From Galaxea fascicularis (lineage: Eukaryota > Cnidaria > Anthozoa > Scleractinia > Euphylliidae), in contig OX419335.1 of NCBI GenBank assembly GCA_948470475.1, positions 32,769,780-32,833,779 of the forward strand: DNA of 64,000 nt, written 5' to 3'. Shown here piece by piece: positions 38,512 to 49,500 of this stretch. The notes under the pieces are model-generated. The model searched no databases. It was not told the origin of the DNA and was given only the letters and a program-made list of their open reading frames with translations. The position numbers and the translations under genes are program-made. Each line of letters begins with the position of its first letter. Within the stretch, counting starts at the first letter, position 1.

Positions 38512-39245
38512 ACTTAATAATAATAATAATAATAGTTTATTGATATCCCTCTCGCAGCCTAAAAGGCTGAATTACAAGGATGGTCAGTGACAATAGCACA
38601 AGACACTACGGTATAAAGACAGTCAGATAAATAATGATATAACTATGATTAAAGCACAAATAACAGAGAAAACATAACAGAGAAAAGGATTACAACTGGT
38701 CTTGATACTTAATGGTGCAGAAATCTGCGAAACGCTTTGTCTTGGGGACAAAGCGCACCGGAACACGTTCGCCTGATCGGAGGCAGTACGGCCTGTCAAT
38801 TGACACGCGAGGAATTAATGGCTTAAGGACAGGAGACGAACGGCAATCACGCTTGATAAAATTTATGCAAGCTTCTTCCCTTCTTTGGGAAAGGGCAGTG
38901 ATGTCAGATTGAATTAGGGCTTCGTCATAGTGACAGTTCGGCAGAATGATGCGCAGGGCCCTTTTTTGTACAGATTCTATAGCGTCATCTAAGTACTTAG
39001 GCAGAGCTGCCCACACAGGGCAAGCATATTCTAGTACAGATCGTACAATACTACAGTACACTTGCACTAGCTGCTTGATAGTGAGGCCACTCTTCTTAAG
39101 CGCGCGCAGTGCGTACAAACGCTTATTGGCCTTTTTGACTATATACTCTATGTGTACATTCCATGAAAGATCTTCAGAGATATAGACACCTAACAGCTTA
39201 TAGGTTACAACCCTTTCAATGATAGAACTCTTACCCAATGTATCT
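38512..39245 (-). mobile_element. 5'-truncated non-LTR retrotransposon, RT C-terminal fragment
   Basis: A minus-strand frame (39238-38690, 182 codons) encodes the end of a LINE reverse transcriptase: LLGVYISEDLSWNVHI, the block VRSVLEYACPVW and a basic tail with FVPKTKRFADF. It lacks the catalytic YxDD part, so it is dead. The 3' end runs into an ATT/TAA microsatellite (about 38516-38535), a common LINE tail. Confidence 0.8.
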
Positions 39246-40084
39246 AATTAGAACATAATAATTCTTAAGGTACATGCGGATAACTCAAGAGATCTCACCG
39301 TTGTGATGACCTTAGTAGGAGAAAAATATTATAGTTACACAAGTTGCCAAAGGAACTCACGAAATGAGAGGCTGGGACAACAGAAACTCCTAGGTGTTGT
39401 GTATGAAAGGTTACAATTTGAGAGAGCTGTGAGCATCTATCATTGATAGTGTGGAGGGCATACACAAGCTTTACTTTCGTTTTGCTGAAAACCTACATAA
39501 TTTTGCAATCTTTGTGTCTGAGAGTGTGATGAAAAATGCTTGTGTGTAATTTATATTGAATATAATGTATACAATGTTAGAACTGTATGTTAAGGAGGCT
39601 GGAAAGGGTTTTTAGCTGCACTGTGCGCGCAATCTACACATGCCATAACTAAGATACATACTGCAAATCCCACGAATGGTAGAGAGCAAAGAGTGAGTCT
39701 TAGTAGAAGACTTGGGGGTTTCAATAAAATTTGAAGTAGGCAGCTGGTTAGATATGAGTAACCGACTTTAATTTCAAAGAATCTTTCTTTAATTTCTTCA
39801 ATTTAGGGGAAAAAGTAGGCAACTTCTTTAAGCAAAGTAGCCGACGCTTTTCGTTGGCCGTCAGTGCTTATTGAAAGCACTGAAGACTTAAAACCAAACC
39901 AAATGAAGAATGATCGTCGCAGTTATGATCGCAATTTTTACAATTGCGTAAAGAAGCCTGAAAAAAATTAAGGACTTCAACGGGGCATATGCATCATTCA
40001 GAGGCAATTTGAGAGGCATGGGAGTAGCCATGTTTCAAACAACACAGAACTCACTACCAGAAAGAACATTCAACCTGTAAGAGG

Positions 40085-40090
40085 TTTATT
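40085..40090 (-). terminator. Candidate polyadenylation signal for DAXX
   Basis: AATAAA on the minus strand about 70 bases beyond the DAXX stop codon, a typical distance for a short 3' UTR. Confidence 0.45.
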
Positions 40091-40157
40091 TTAGAAAGAA
40101 GCAAATTAGTACTACAAATGAAACACATGAATAAAAGGAATAAAGCCTGAAGGGCAA

Positions 40158-42812
40158 TTAACTGTCACTATCATCATCTGAGAGAACAATAACATCAGAT
40201 ATGTTAACGTGTGGTTTCTTGGGTGTATTTCTACCAGTTTTATTCAAAGACAATGCTAGTTTTCTAGGTGCATGATTGCGTAAAGAGGAATGGCCATTGA
40301 CTGTATTTGGTAGACTATTTGCAGTGCTGACAGCAATAGACAGTTCATCATTTTCACTTCCACAGGATACAAAACTTCCTTCACAACTTACTCCTTGCTT
40401 GCTGATATCCATTTCAGTAGAGACACTGCTCTTCTTCTTTCTTTCAGTTTCCAAGGTTGTCTTACGAAACATTTTGAGGGGTGATTCATAGTCAAGTGAC
40501 CCATTTTCTGCCTTCCTTTTCTTGGTACTAAGAGAGAGCAAAGATGGCTTTGACACAGGAGTTTGAGGGATGACAATGCTTTGCTTGCCAGACGGTCTGC
40601 TTGCAACACTGTCATGATTCCCAAGTGAAACTGTTTCCAGGGGGTTTCCCTTCATGCTAAGCTCATTTAAAGACTTTTTAGTGCTGATTTTGGCATCAGC
40701 AACAAAGGTTGAAGAATCAGATGTGTCAGCCACAGAACTAGCTGAAACACCAGGCATATCACCAGAAGAGACATTACTGACTGGAGCGCTGCTTGATACA
40801 AGAGAGGAACTGCCTGAAGGTCTCACTGTTAAGATTACATCTTCCTTTTCCAAATTTGAATCTCGTTTCTCAGCAGAATCACTGTCTGGGTCATACTTAG
40901 AAATGCTTTGTACACAAGAGATTTCACAACCTTCCAAAGCACTTTCCGAAGTTTGTTTCTTGTTGACACCTGGTTCCACTGTGGTTTCAGTCTTAACTGG
41001 CCGAGTATCTCTAGAGTCATTATCATCAGTTTCTAGGTGAATGTAAGAAACATTTGTCCGCTCAACAGTTATGCTAGTTGACTCAGACAAAACAGGAGAA
41101 GGCAGTTTCACAATGGCATAGTTACTACTGGCGTCAATCTCCTTTGTTTGCGATGCCATAGTGCTGCCACCATCAATTTCGACATTGCTTTCTGTGGAGC
41201 AAATATTGTCTCTAGCACCTGCGGACTTGGGAACTGAGTCATTTGTTCTTTCAATAGTTTGGCACTGGTTTTTTATCTCATGGTCATCAAGGCCTGGGTC
41301 ACTGGTATCTCTGGACGTGAAAACTGAGTGTGCTTTCTTGACCGTGTTTCCTGAAAGTGAATTTTGCTCAAATATATCTTCAGTGTTGTCTAGATCATTC
41401 TCACTAGCCTCCTCAATCTCCTCTCCAAAATCGTCACATTCTTTGTCACTGTCTGATGACTCTACCACAGAAATGCGAGAAAATCTATGCTTTGTTTCCC
41501 TCTCCCTACTTTTTTCTGGCTTTACTTTCTCTGATTCACTGCTGCTTGAATCCCCACTTTCTTCTTGATTTCTTAAGCGTCCATAGTGAGTGAACTTGTC
41601 AAAAACTTCATCAAGAGCTCTTTTGTTGACTTTTTTATTCTCATCCAATTTCTTGCGAAGAGCAGCATCATTAACAGCAGGGTCTTTTTCTGGGGCACAA
41701 TCATCGGTGAGGGAACAACCAAAATTGTACTTGAAATCCAGCTTCCTTCTTGTTTGCAATTTGTTACCAACGCATATAAATATCTCTTGGCTGATCTCAC
41801 TGAGGACTTGAGGGGATAATTTCAAACCATGCTTCTTATTTGCTTCCAGGATAACATTACTGATGTCAAACTTATCTGGGAACTGTCCTCTTTTTTCCTT
41901 TAAAAACTTGCCGACAGCTCTGTCAATTTCTGAGTACCCTGTGGGTGGGCATTTGAGTTCCTTCTCAATTACCCGTCCTGTGTCGGAAGGTCTTCCTCGT
42001 ATTTTGCATATTTTATTCCAGATTCGGTTAAAACGATCTTTTAATCGGCACTCTTGGATGTAAGTACTGTCACTCATATTCATTTCATCCAAGCTCAATT
42101 CTGCTTGATTTAAAATCCTGATTCTTTCACTTACATGTTTCAGCTTTTCTTCCAACCGTCTCACTACCCGTTTGCGCTTTCGAGGGGTCAGCGGAAGTTT
42201 ACATGGCTTCGAGGGTTTAGAGTCGGGCTTGGACTCACTGTAGCTGGCTTCAGCAGGCTGCTTCCTTTTCATGGTTTTCTTGGTTTCTGCACGCTTACTT
42301 GCAGAAATAGAAGCTGAGCTTGTGCTTGGCTGAGGAGAGGGAAGCTCGGTAGTTATTTTCTTTACTCGAGTAGCTAATTTGTCTTCTTCCAAATTATCGA
42401 TCGTTACCTGGACAATGTTTGTGTTTTCACGCGCCACCTTGCACGCGGTTTGCCCTGCGACACTTGATTCTCGATCGACTGTCTTTTTCTCACTGTTCGC
42501 TTCCGATTTTAAGACGTCCTGCTTTGAATGAGGACAGAGCAGATTTAAGATTTCTCCTGAGTGAAAATACCCGTTCGTTTTGCTAAGTTTTTTGGCTCTC
42601 CATTTGAGCTCACCTTTGAATTTCGTGGAATAAACGATCTCTCGAGGTGCCTCCAAGAATTTCATTTTAAGAAGAAGTGTGACCTCTCTTTGCGAGACGA
42701 ACTGCTCAACCTTGGAGACAAAGGCTTTAAAAATCTCTTCTACATCTTCATCTTCGTCATCACTGGACACAATAATGACCGCATCGTGTAGTGGTTTACC
42801 CGTCCCTTCCAT
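40158..42812 (-). CDS. DAXX: DAXX histone H3.3 chaperone, single exon
   Basis: Nuclear chaperone that deposits histone H3.3 with ATRX in animals. One uninterrupted frame; the ATG at 42812 gives MEGTGKPLHDAVIIVSSDDE and 884 residues, while an in-frame ATG at 42917 adds 35 residues without family similarity. Residues 12-19 (VIIVSSDD) form an N-terminal SUMO-interacting motif. About 26-95 match the N-terminal helical bundle. About 212-412 are the histone-binding domain, with TYIQECRLKDRFNRIW, TGRVIEKEL and the hallmark YNFGCSLTDD at about 362. A long acidic, serine-rich, disordered tail follows, and the last residues, DVIVLSDDDSDS, form a C-terminal SUMO-interacting motif like the vertebrate one. 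The acidic block is less dense than in human DAXX. An AATAAA on this strand lies at 40090-40085, about 70 bases past the stop. Confidence 0.94.
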   Translation of the reverse strand: MEGTGKPLHDAVIIVSSDDEDEDVEEIFKAFVSKVEQFVSQREVTLLLKMKFLEAPREIVYSTKFKGELKWRAKKLSKTNGYFHSGEILNLLCPHSKQDVLKSEANSEKKTVDRESSVAGQTACKVARENTNIVQVTIDNLEEDKLATRVKKITTELPSPQPSTSSASISASKRAETKKTMKRKQPAEASYSESKPDSKPSKPCKLPLTPRKRKRVVRRLEEKLKHVSERIRILNQAELSLDEMNMSDSTYIQECRLKDRFNRIWNKICKIRGRPSDTGRVIEKELKCPPTGYSEIDRAVGKFLKEKRGQFPDKFDISNVILEANKKHGLKLSPQVLSEISQEIFICVGNKLQTRRKLDFKYNFGCSLTDDCAPEKDPAVNDAALRKKLDENKKVNKRALDEVFDKFTHYGRLRNQEESGDSSSSESEKVKPEKSRERETKHRFSRISVVESSDSDKECDDFGEEIEEASENDLDNTEDIFEQNSLSGNTVKKAHSVFTSRDTSDPGLDDHEIKNQCQTIERTNDSVPKSAGARDNICSTESNVEIDGGSTMASQTKEIDASSNYAIVKLPSPVLSESTSITVERTNVSYIHLETDDNDSRDTRPVKTETTVEPGVNKKQTSESALEGCEISCVQSISKYDPDSDSAEKRDSNLEKEDVILTVRPSGSSSLVSSSAPVSNVSSGDMPGVSASSVADTSDSSTFVADAKISTKKSLNELSMKGNPLETVSLGNHDSVASRPSGKQSIVIPQTPVSKPSLLSLSTKKRKAENGSLDYESPLKMFRKTTLETERKKKSSVSTEMDISKQGVSCEGSFVSCGSENDELSIAVSTANSLPNTVNGHSSLRNHAPRKLALSLNKTGRNTPKKPHVNISDVIVLSDDDSDS

Positions 42813-43212
42813 TTCACTCCTTTTTTCCGTTTCAAGATGGCGTCCTCTTTTCATGCACGAGTCACAACGGAAATTAACACGAATCGTTTGGTTTCCATAT
42901 TTAGACAAAATGCCCAAATTAGGAAAACATAAGACAATTGGGCTCCAAGTAAGGTAAAAGCAACGTCAGTTTGGATTCTGATTGGGCAATATATAATTTA
43001 TGCACATAAATTACTCATCCTGAATTGATTATGATAATTATAAAATTGTACTTATAAGTATGATAATTATTCCATTTTTTGACCATAACGTCTGTTACCA
43101 CTTTGAAAGGCAAACAAATAAATAAACAGACAAATTGTCAAATGTTCTTGGGCTCCTGTTCTTTTCCAACTGGTATTTGCTTTTGAATTAAAAAAAAGCT
43201 TGAATTTGTTGG

Positions 43213-43967
43213 TGGTGATCGTCTTGCGCGTGGCAGTGATGGCAAAATTATAGGAGTTTGTATGGGAATATTTACGATCGGTCTGAGGAAGTAAAATTAC
43301 TGTTAAATTATTAATAAAAATACCTTAACTTACTTCCACGATGTATTTAACAATTATTGGATGAGGTTGAGCATGCTAGCGATAATTATCAAGGCCAAAG
43401 TTTCAAGGCCTTGATAATTATCGCTATCAGCGAAAACCGAATCCAATAATTGTTTTATTATGCATATTTCTGAGCTGCACTGGCGACTCCGCCATAACAA
43501 AACTGATCAAACTGCTGGTTAGTGTATTAGTTGACGTCACTTCTGCATGCATAAAACTATTGTCTGTAGGTATGACGTCAATTCTACATATATAAAAACT
43601 ATGGTATGGTATGACGTAAGAGAAACCGAGCTAGCAAGAATTAGCTGCGTGCTTACAGCCAATCAAAATCGAGCTGGTGACACCAATGTATAATAATACT
43701 TGATGTCTGTTCGCTTACTTTGTTATCTAGAGGCCTTTGCAGCGAATTATCTCTTTTTGGGTTTTCCAGAAAGAGATAATTCAGATAATTCGCCGCAAAG
43801 GCCCCTAGACAGCGAACAGACATCAAGTAATACAGCGTGGAAGTAAGGTTAGGTATTTTTATTAATAATTTGACAGTAATTTTACTTCCTCAGACCGATC
43901 GTAGATATTCCCATACAAACTCCTACAATTTTTGCCATCACTGCCATTACGCAAGACGATCATCACA
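43213..43967. mobile_element. Nested 750-bp foldback element
   Basis: Outer arms about 43213-43342 and 43836-43967 (about 130 bp, sharing AGTAAAATTACTGT / ACAGTAATTTTACT). Inside are two further inverted repeats: 43351-43452 (arms AGCGATAATTATCAAGGCC and its inverse, flanked by CAATTATTGGAT pairs) and 43699-43828 (ACTTGATGTCTGTTCGCT and its inverse). No coding sequence is evident. Confidence 0.75.
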
Positions 43968-44759
43968 CGGGAGAGCTTGGGCTGCCTGTGCTTTAATTGG
44001 GAACTGAGGGCAAGAACGCGGGGGAGAAAAAACATTAGTTTTGGTATGCGCACCATTTTTGTCCGAGCCGTTCTGTCGTGTAACTGTTAAGGACAACTGA
44101 AATTGAAAAAAATACGGCAAATACCCCGAGATCTGGATTAACATCAAACTTTCCCCTAAGTTTCCTGGACTCCAAGCAGGTTAACCATGTGCATGGTCTT
44201 TATTTTCCCCTTTAAATTAATTATTGTCTTGAATTTAATTTCACTTCTTTACAGCTGCAACTTACACGCATTATGTGCGAGTCACAGGCCTGTGGATTGA
44301 AAACATCGATCACATGCAAGACTCACAATTCTGGACTATATTGTTTGCTAACCATTAGCGTGAAATATTGAATCGAATTTCCACCCAAAATAGTCCAGTA
44401 AATGGCTTTAAATGATGCTTTTGAGCCCAAAAGGTCGTAATTCAGTTTGAGGGAATGAACACCAACTTGTGGGCATTAACGTGACTAATTCGGTAATATC
44501 GGAACGTCTTCAGAAATCGCCGGAACATTTTCGGAGATACGAAAATCTTGACCCCGGAAAAGTTGACCGGTGTACTTAGGCAGGATAGTTTTATTTAGAA
44601 ACATATTTTAGTTCCAGTCCTTTTCCATAACACAGCACGTTTGAAAACAATCATTTTAATCAATTTATTAAAAGCATAAACAAGTTTCAAGAGTTCAATA
44701 ATTTTATTAGGTGCACTTTTGCTGGTGTACAGTACCTATCTGCCTGAGCCAAATTGCTT

Positions 44760-44955
44760 GAACCATGGTACAAACAAACAACAACAACTTTATTTACATT
44801 CACAATTTAACATATAAATGAAGACTACCTGCAAAATAGCAAAGCTAGTCGAGGCAGGTAGTATGAAAGATGGTTAGTGCTAACCACTGGTTAAGTTGTA
44901 TTAAAACCTATAGGTTGACATGGTGTATCACTTGGATTAGCACTAACCATGCTTC
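44760..44955. repeat. Repeat fragments including a GGTTAGTGCTAA inverted pair
   Basis: ACAACAACTTTATTTACATT at about 44780 looks like a LINE/SINE 3' end in reverse; then GGTTAGTGCTAACC (44873) and ATTAGCACTAACC (44936) form an inverted pair around ~50 bases. Confidence 0.45.
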
Positions 44956-45224
44956 GAGCAACTCGGCCCTGTTTGATTAAGAAAGCGTGCTTAGATCAAG
45001 TATACCGGTAACAGTGCAACCTTGGTGTGACAGGTGATGCAAGGTATGTAGGTTATGCTGACAAAATTTCTGTGCCTGGCAATTCATGCCACAAAAACTG
45101 AGCCAATCACAAGCCTTATTATATGGAAAATGATTAATGGTAATTTAATCATAAAGTTTGGCGCATGGGATCATGGCATATGAATTAGTTTCTTTGAAGT
45201 GGTATTATGTGTCAAAACTTGATG

Positions 45225-45430
45225 AACCTTTAACTCCCAAGATCTGATTACCAATTCTCCTTTGTAGCTGCTATACAGGTCCTTGTACATTAGTTAAGAG
45301 AGTTTAGGGTTATATCAAGACAACACTCCTCTGGCTGATAAGTTTGTCTATTCCCATCACCTGCCTGCTGGACAATGTATTGATGAAGTAGGGAGAAGTT
45401 AAATGCTAATCACTTCTGGGAGTTAAAGGG
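45225..45430. mobile_element. TTAACTCCC-ended MITE, full copy
   Basis: Left end CCTTTAACTCCCAAGATCTG and right end CTTCTGGGAGTTAAAGGG are inverted, with TTAA at each boundary. A partial reverse copy lies at 7752-7930. Confidence 0.65.
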
Positions 45431-45661
45431 ATAATTATGTGCCAAACCTAAATTGAATCACCTGATAAAACATTGGACATGCCTAATACCTGGCCCTTGT
45501 TGTTGAAAAATGCATAGCCACACTCAGCAGGTAAGCCATAGTCACCTCCCAATAAATCTGTGCTGCTGCTGTTTATGCTTCTTACTTCTGGTGAAATAGT
45601 TTACTTTAACCACTGATAAATGCTGCAAATATTGTTAATTACTAAAATTTCAAGGGAGTAC

Positions 45662-45825
45662 AAGGCTGTGCTCTAAGAAAAGTAGTTGGGCACCCAAACC
45701 TCTAAACCCTTGAAATCCAGGGTGCCCAGCATTTACGTTTGGTGCAAAAACTAATATTTCCTGGTCGCCCAATGGGAAAAGTAAGTCGCCAGGGGCGACC
45801 AGGCGCCGCTAGAGCACAGCCCTGG
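45662..45825. mobile_element. Short MITE with GGCTGTGCTCTA ends
   Basis: AAGGCTGTGCTCTAAG on the left is inverted as CTAGAGCACAGCCCTGG on the right; the interior carries GTCGCCAGGGGCGACCAGGC, itself partly palindromic. Lies just downstream of FATP copy A. Confidence 0.6.
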
Positions 45826-45937
45826 AGTATATTCAAAATGGGTTGGGCTGGAAAACAAAACATCTCCAATTTGCACTGTATTTACCATTTGGGCAAAGGG
45901 TTGTTCTCTTTGGTTTGGACTGGTTGTAGTGAGCTTG

Positions 45938-46512
45938 TCATATTCGCATTTCTCCAGAGGCAATTTTAGCATACTTGTCTGCATCCAACATAACATACTC
46001 GCCTGTTTTACCATCAAAATAAAACAGTTCATCTTTTATGGCCCCTTTGTCATATCCTTCTTCTTTCAATGTGTTCTTTTGAAGCTTGAACGTTCCTGTA
46101 ACAGTTACGCTATCAACAATTCTCAGAAAAATAGGATGCGCATAACGAGGCAGTTGCTCTGTTAATCCTTGATGGAGTGCATTCAGATCAATGCCTTTGC
46201 TGTCAGGATCAACAATGGCTGCCATGCCTGCTCTTCCCTCAGTGCCAGGAACTCTTACACCATAAACAACAACATCACGTAGACCCAATATTTTACTCAT
46301 TACTGCCTCAACTTCAGCTGTGGACACATTCTCTCCATGCCAGCGGAATGTGTCTCCAATGCGATCATGAAAATACACATAGCCATACTCATCCATGACA
46401 AGGAGGTCACCAGTAAGGAAATAAGAATCTCCTTTTTTGAAAATATCATGGACAATTTTCTTTGAAGTTTCCTCTTGGTTCACATATCTGGCAATTTGAT
46501 TGGCTGTATAGA

Positions 46513-46543
<31 letters not shown>

Positions 46544-49500
46544 CAGGGCACATTCTTTTAGGACCATTCTTTGAGAATAATAACAATATGGCAATGCTAG
46601 CACAAGCGATTTGATATTTGTTTAATATTGGTTTGTCCACACAAATATGTGAAAATGATAAGGAAACCCTAGCCATCTGCACAGAGCATGTGCATGCATA
46701 CGCTCTTTATAGTATCACGAGCCTTGGACAGAACCATATTAAAAAACCTTCAGAAAATGCCATTTATGTGTGGATGAATGGCAGAGGAAAAAAAGCTCCA
46801 TTTTTGAAAATATCCAGATACCTGTGGATGGGGCCTTAAAAAGAGGTCACCATGGTTATATTAGAAAGGGGTAATGGTTGGACACAAGGAGCATCTGTTG
46901 TATCAAATAACTTCCTAGAAGCACACAAGCCTGCAAACAGACTTTGTTACCTTTCATTATCTTTCCAACTGCAAGCCCAGGTTCTCCAGGTTTAGCTTGG
47001 ATGGCCAAACCATTTTCATCTCTGTGTAAATCTCCAGTCATGGGATCCACTTTGATGAATTTGGAAGGCAGTAATCCTGGTAAAATGACTGATGTAAAAC
47101 CACAAGTACCTGGTGTGTTGTCAACATTAAAGAAACCCACATTTCCCTCTGTTAGGCCATAAAATTCACCGATTTTGTCAATACCAAATCGAGACTGGAA
47201 TTCCTCCCAAATCTGAGGTCTCAACCCATTGCCAATTGCCATATACACTGAATGCTGTTTCTCAGAGGGGCTATGAGGTTGAGCCAGTAGATACCGGCAC
47301 AGCTCACCAATGTACTGAATAATCTGGAAACAGAGGACAGATCTTTGGTAAGCAATCGTTTTCATGATTAATTATTTGTTAATAATTTTTAATTATTTAA
47401 TTAATGTCACCAACCACCTCTCAACTCTTAAACAAAATTGCATCCTACTAGATAAATCAAATGCCAGCCAGATAGAGGACCTTTTATTATTGAATAGTAA
47501 ACAATTTTTGGAAAAATTATGACAATGCTCTAAAAACCTTATGCATGGAGTCAGAACACATCTTATGCTGTGTTTTTTTGACTAACTTCAAATGCAAATT
47601 TCCAGAAAGAGTTATCTTTTTTGTTTCTGGCTGTTTCATCATAAAAAGAATTGGATATTAAGCTAACATCAGAGATTGTACATGGGGCAAACCATGTATG
47701 ATTGGAAACTTTCTCCACAAAGTTTATTTAGTCAGCTGGAAAACAAACAAGCACACAAAAAATTGCAGTAGCATGCAATGAATGCTCAAGACTGGTGAGT
47801 AACTCAGGAATACAGAGGAAAATAGAGAATCCAACCATCTCCAATGCACCCAGTTTCCATACTTTTTATTATCAATAATACTTTAGATAGTAAAACAATA
47901 GCTTACTCAATATAATAAGTTAATCGAGTCCCTTGGCAATGACAGTCAAAATAGCCAATAGTGTTAGCATGTTTGAAATGACTGTCAAATATTCTACAAT
48001 GCAGCAAAATGCATACAACACAAGAGAAAGAAATAAGCTGGTCAGCATACCGTTGCCTTGGTTTCAATACAATCGTCCCAAAATTTGCTGGCGGAGAATT
48101 TACGTCTTAGAGCTATGGTATTTCCACTGATAAGGCAAGCCCCAACTACTAGCACTCCTCCTGCAGAGTGATATAATGGCAAAGTGTTGTATATGACATC
48201 ATCGGTGGTTGCACCGAACACCCGCGAAACCATTCCAACACTGAAATACCTAAAAATTTGCAAATCAACCAATCAATTAATAACTTTATTAATCAAGTGA
48301 CTTCATGATCATGGCTGTAAATATTACTCAAATTTCCACACAGAAAAGATTGCCAAATCCCCCTTTGTACAGGCCAATATTGTAAGTCAAGTTTAATTAT
48401 AAATACTATTTAATGTGGAAAATTAACTGAAAACCATGAACACTAGAAGTATTTATGGAATGTTATTATGTTTCAATTAAAAAGTCAATCAGACTCAAGA
48501 AAACTAAACTGCAAACTGTAATAGCAATTACTTATTAGTTTGTGGTTACATGTCACTTCTGATTGGTTGCTGCACAAGAGGAAATGTCAAAATTGAATCA
48601 ATGTGTTAACAGTTTTTGGATTTGCACAGTAAGCTTATTGGTGTACTGTCTCACGGTACCTTTTATTGGTAATAACCACAGGTTTAGGAAGTCCAGTTGT
48701 ACCTGATGTATAAATGTACATCAACACATCTACAAAGAAATTCACAAAATACAAGTTAATGTAGCAGTATTTTGATTTGACACATGTTGGCTGATATTAA
48801 CTGTTTAATCTTTAATCATTATTTATACACGGTAAATATCATCAGGCACAACAAATTCCAATAAGATGTCTAAGATCCTATAAACCTAAAATCCTAATCT
48901 TAATATTACACTACCTTACAACAATATGCTAGATTACGCTTGTCCTGTTTTCCATCATAGTTTACCAATGTATCTACAAGTCGAGCTAGAAAGAGTGCAA
49001 AGGAGGGCCCTATCATGCATTTTTCCTAGAGTGCACTACTCGGACGCCCTTCAGTTAGCAGGGCTTGAGTCCATCAGGGCCCACCAGGGAAAGTTAACAG
49101 AACACCTATTTAAGTCTATTGTTAATGATCCACACAGTAAGATTACCAGCCTCCTACCCCCTGCAGTCTCTATCTCATATGAGCTGAGAAGGCAGAGGAG
49201 GTTTGCCACGCCTCTTGTAAAGACGAATAGATTTGCAAATTCATTCATAGTTAAGAGTGCGAGGGAAGCATTTAAGTAATTTCTGAGAGTAGCGGCTTCG
49301 TAATTTTATAATAGTAGTTGTTTTAAATCATTTGTTATATTCTTACTTGTAAAGAGGCGCAATTCAGTTTTTTTTAACTGCAATGTTTTCTTAATAAACA
49401 CAGTCTATCTATCTACAGTCTATCTATCGAAATAAAGGTTGAGCAAGCCAGGTACAAGGAAAGGTTTCGTTTGTAGCACTGTTGCTTAAAAAAATCAAAC

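Larger units (their letters stand above)
37010..40157. other. Spacer between WDR47 and DAXX
   Basis: Holds the WDR47 promoter side (37010 onward), a perfect hairpin (37411-37477), a degenerate tandem array (37640-37850) and a LINE tail (38512-39245). No intact gene. Confidence 0.6.
42918..45937. other. Spacer between DAXX and FATP copy A
   Basis: No gene seen. Contains the 750-bp foldback (43213-43967), a TTAACTCCC element (45225-45430) and a short MITE (45662-45825). The first ~100 bases after 42917 would hold the DAXX promoter. Confidence 0.6.

Noticed and set aside
42812..42917. Upstream in-frame ATG of DAXX (35 extra residues)
   Set aside because: The extension lacks DAXX similarity, while MEGTGKPL leads directly into the N-terminal SUMO-interacting motif.
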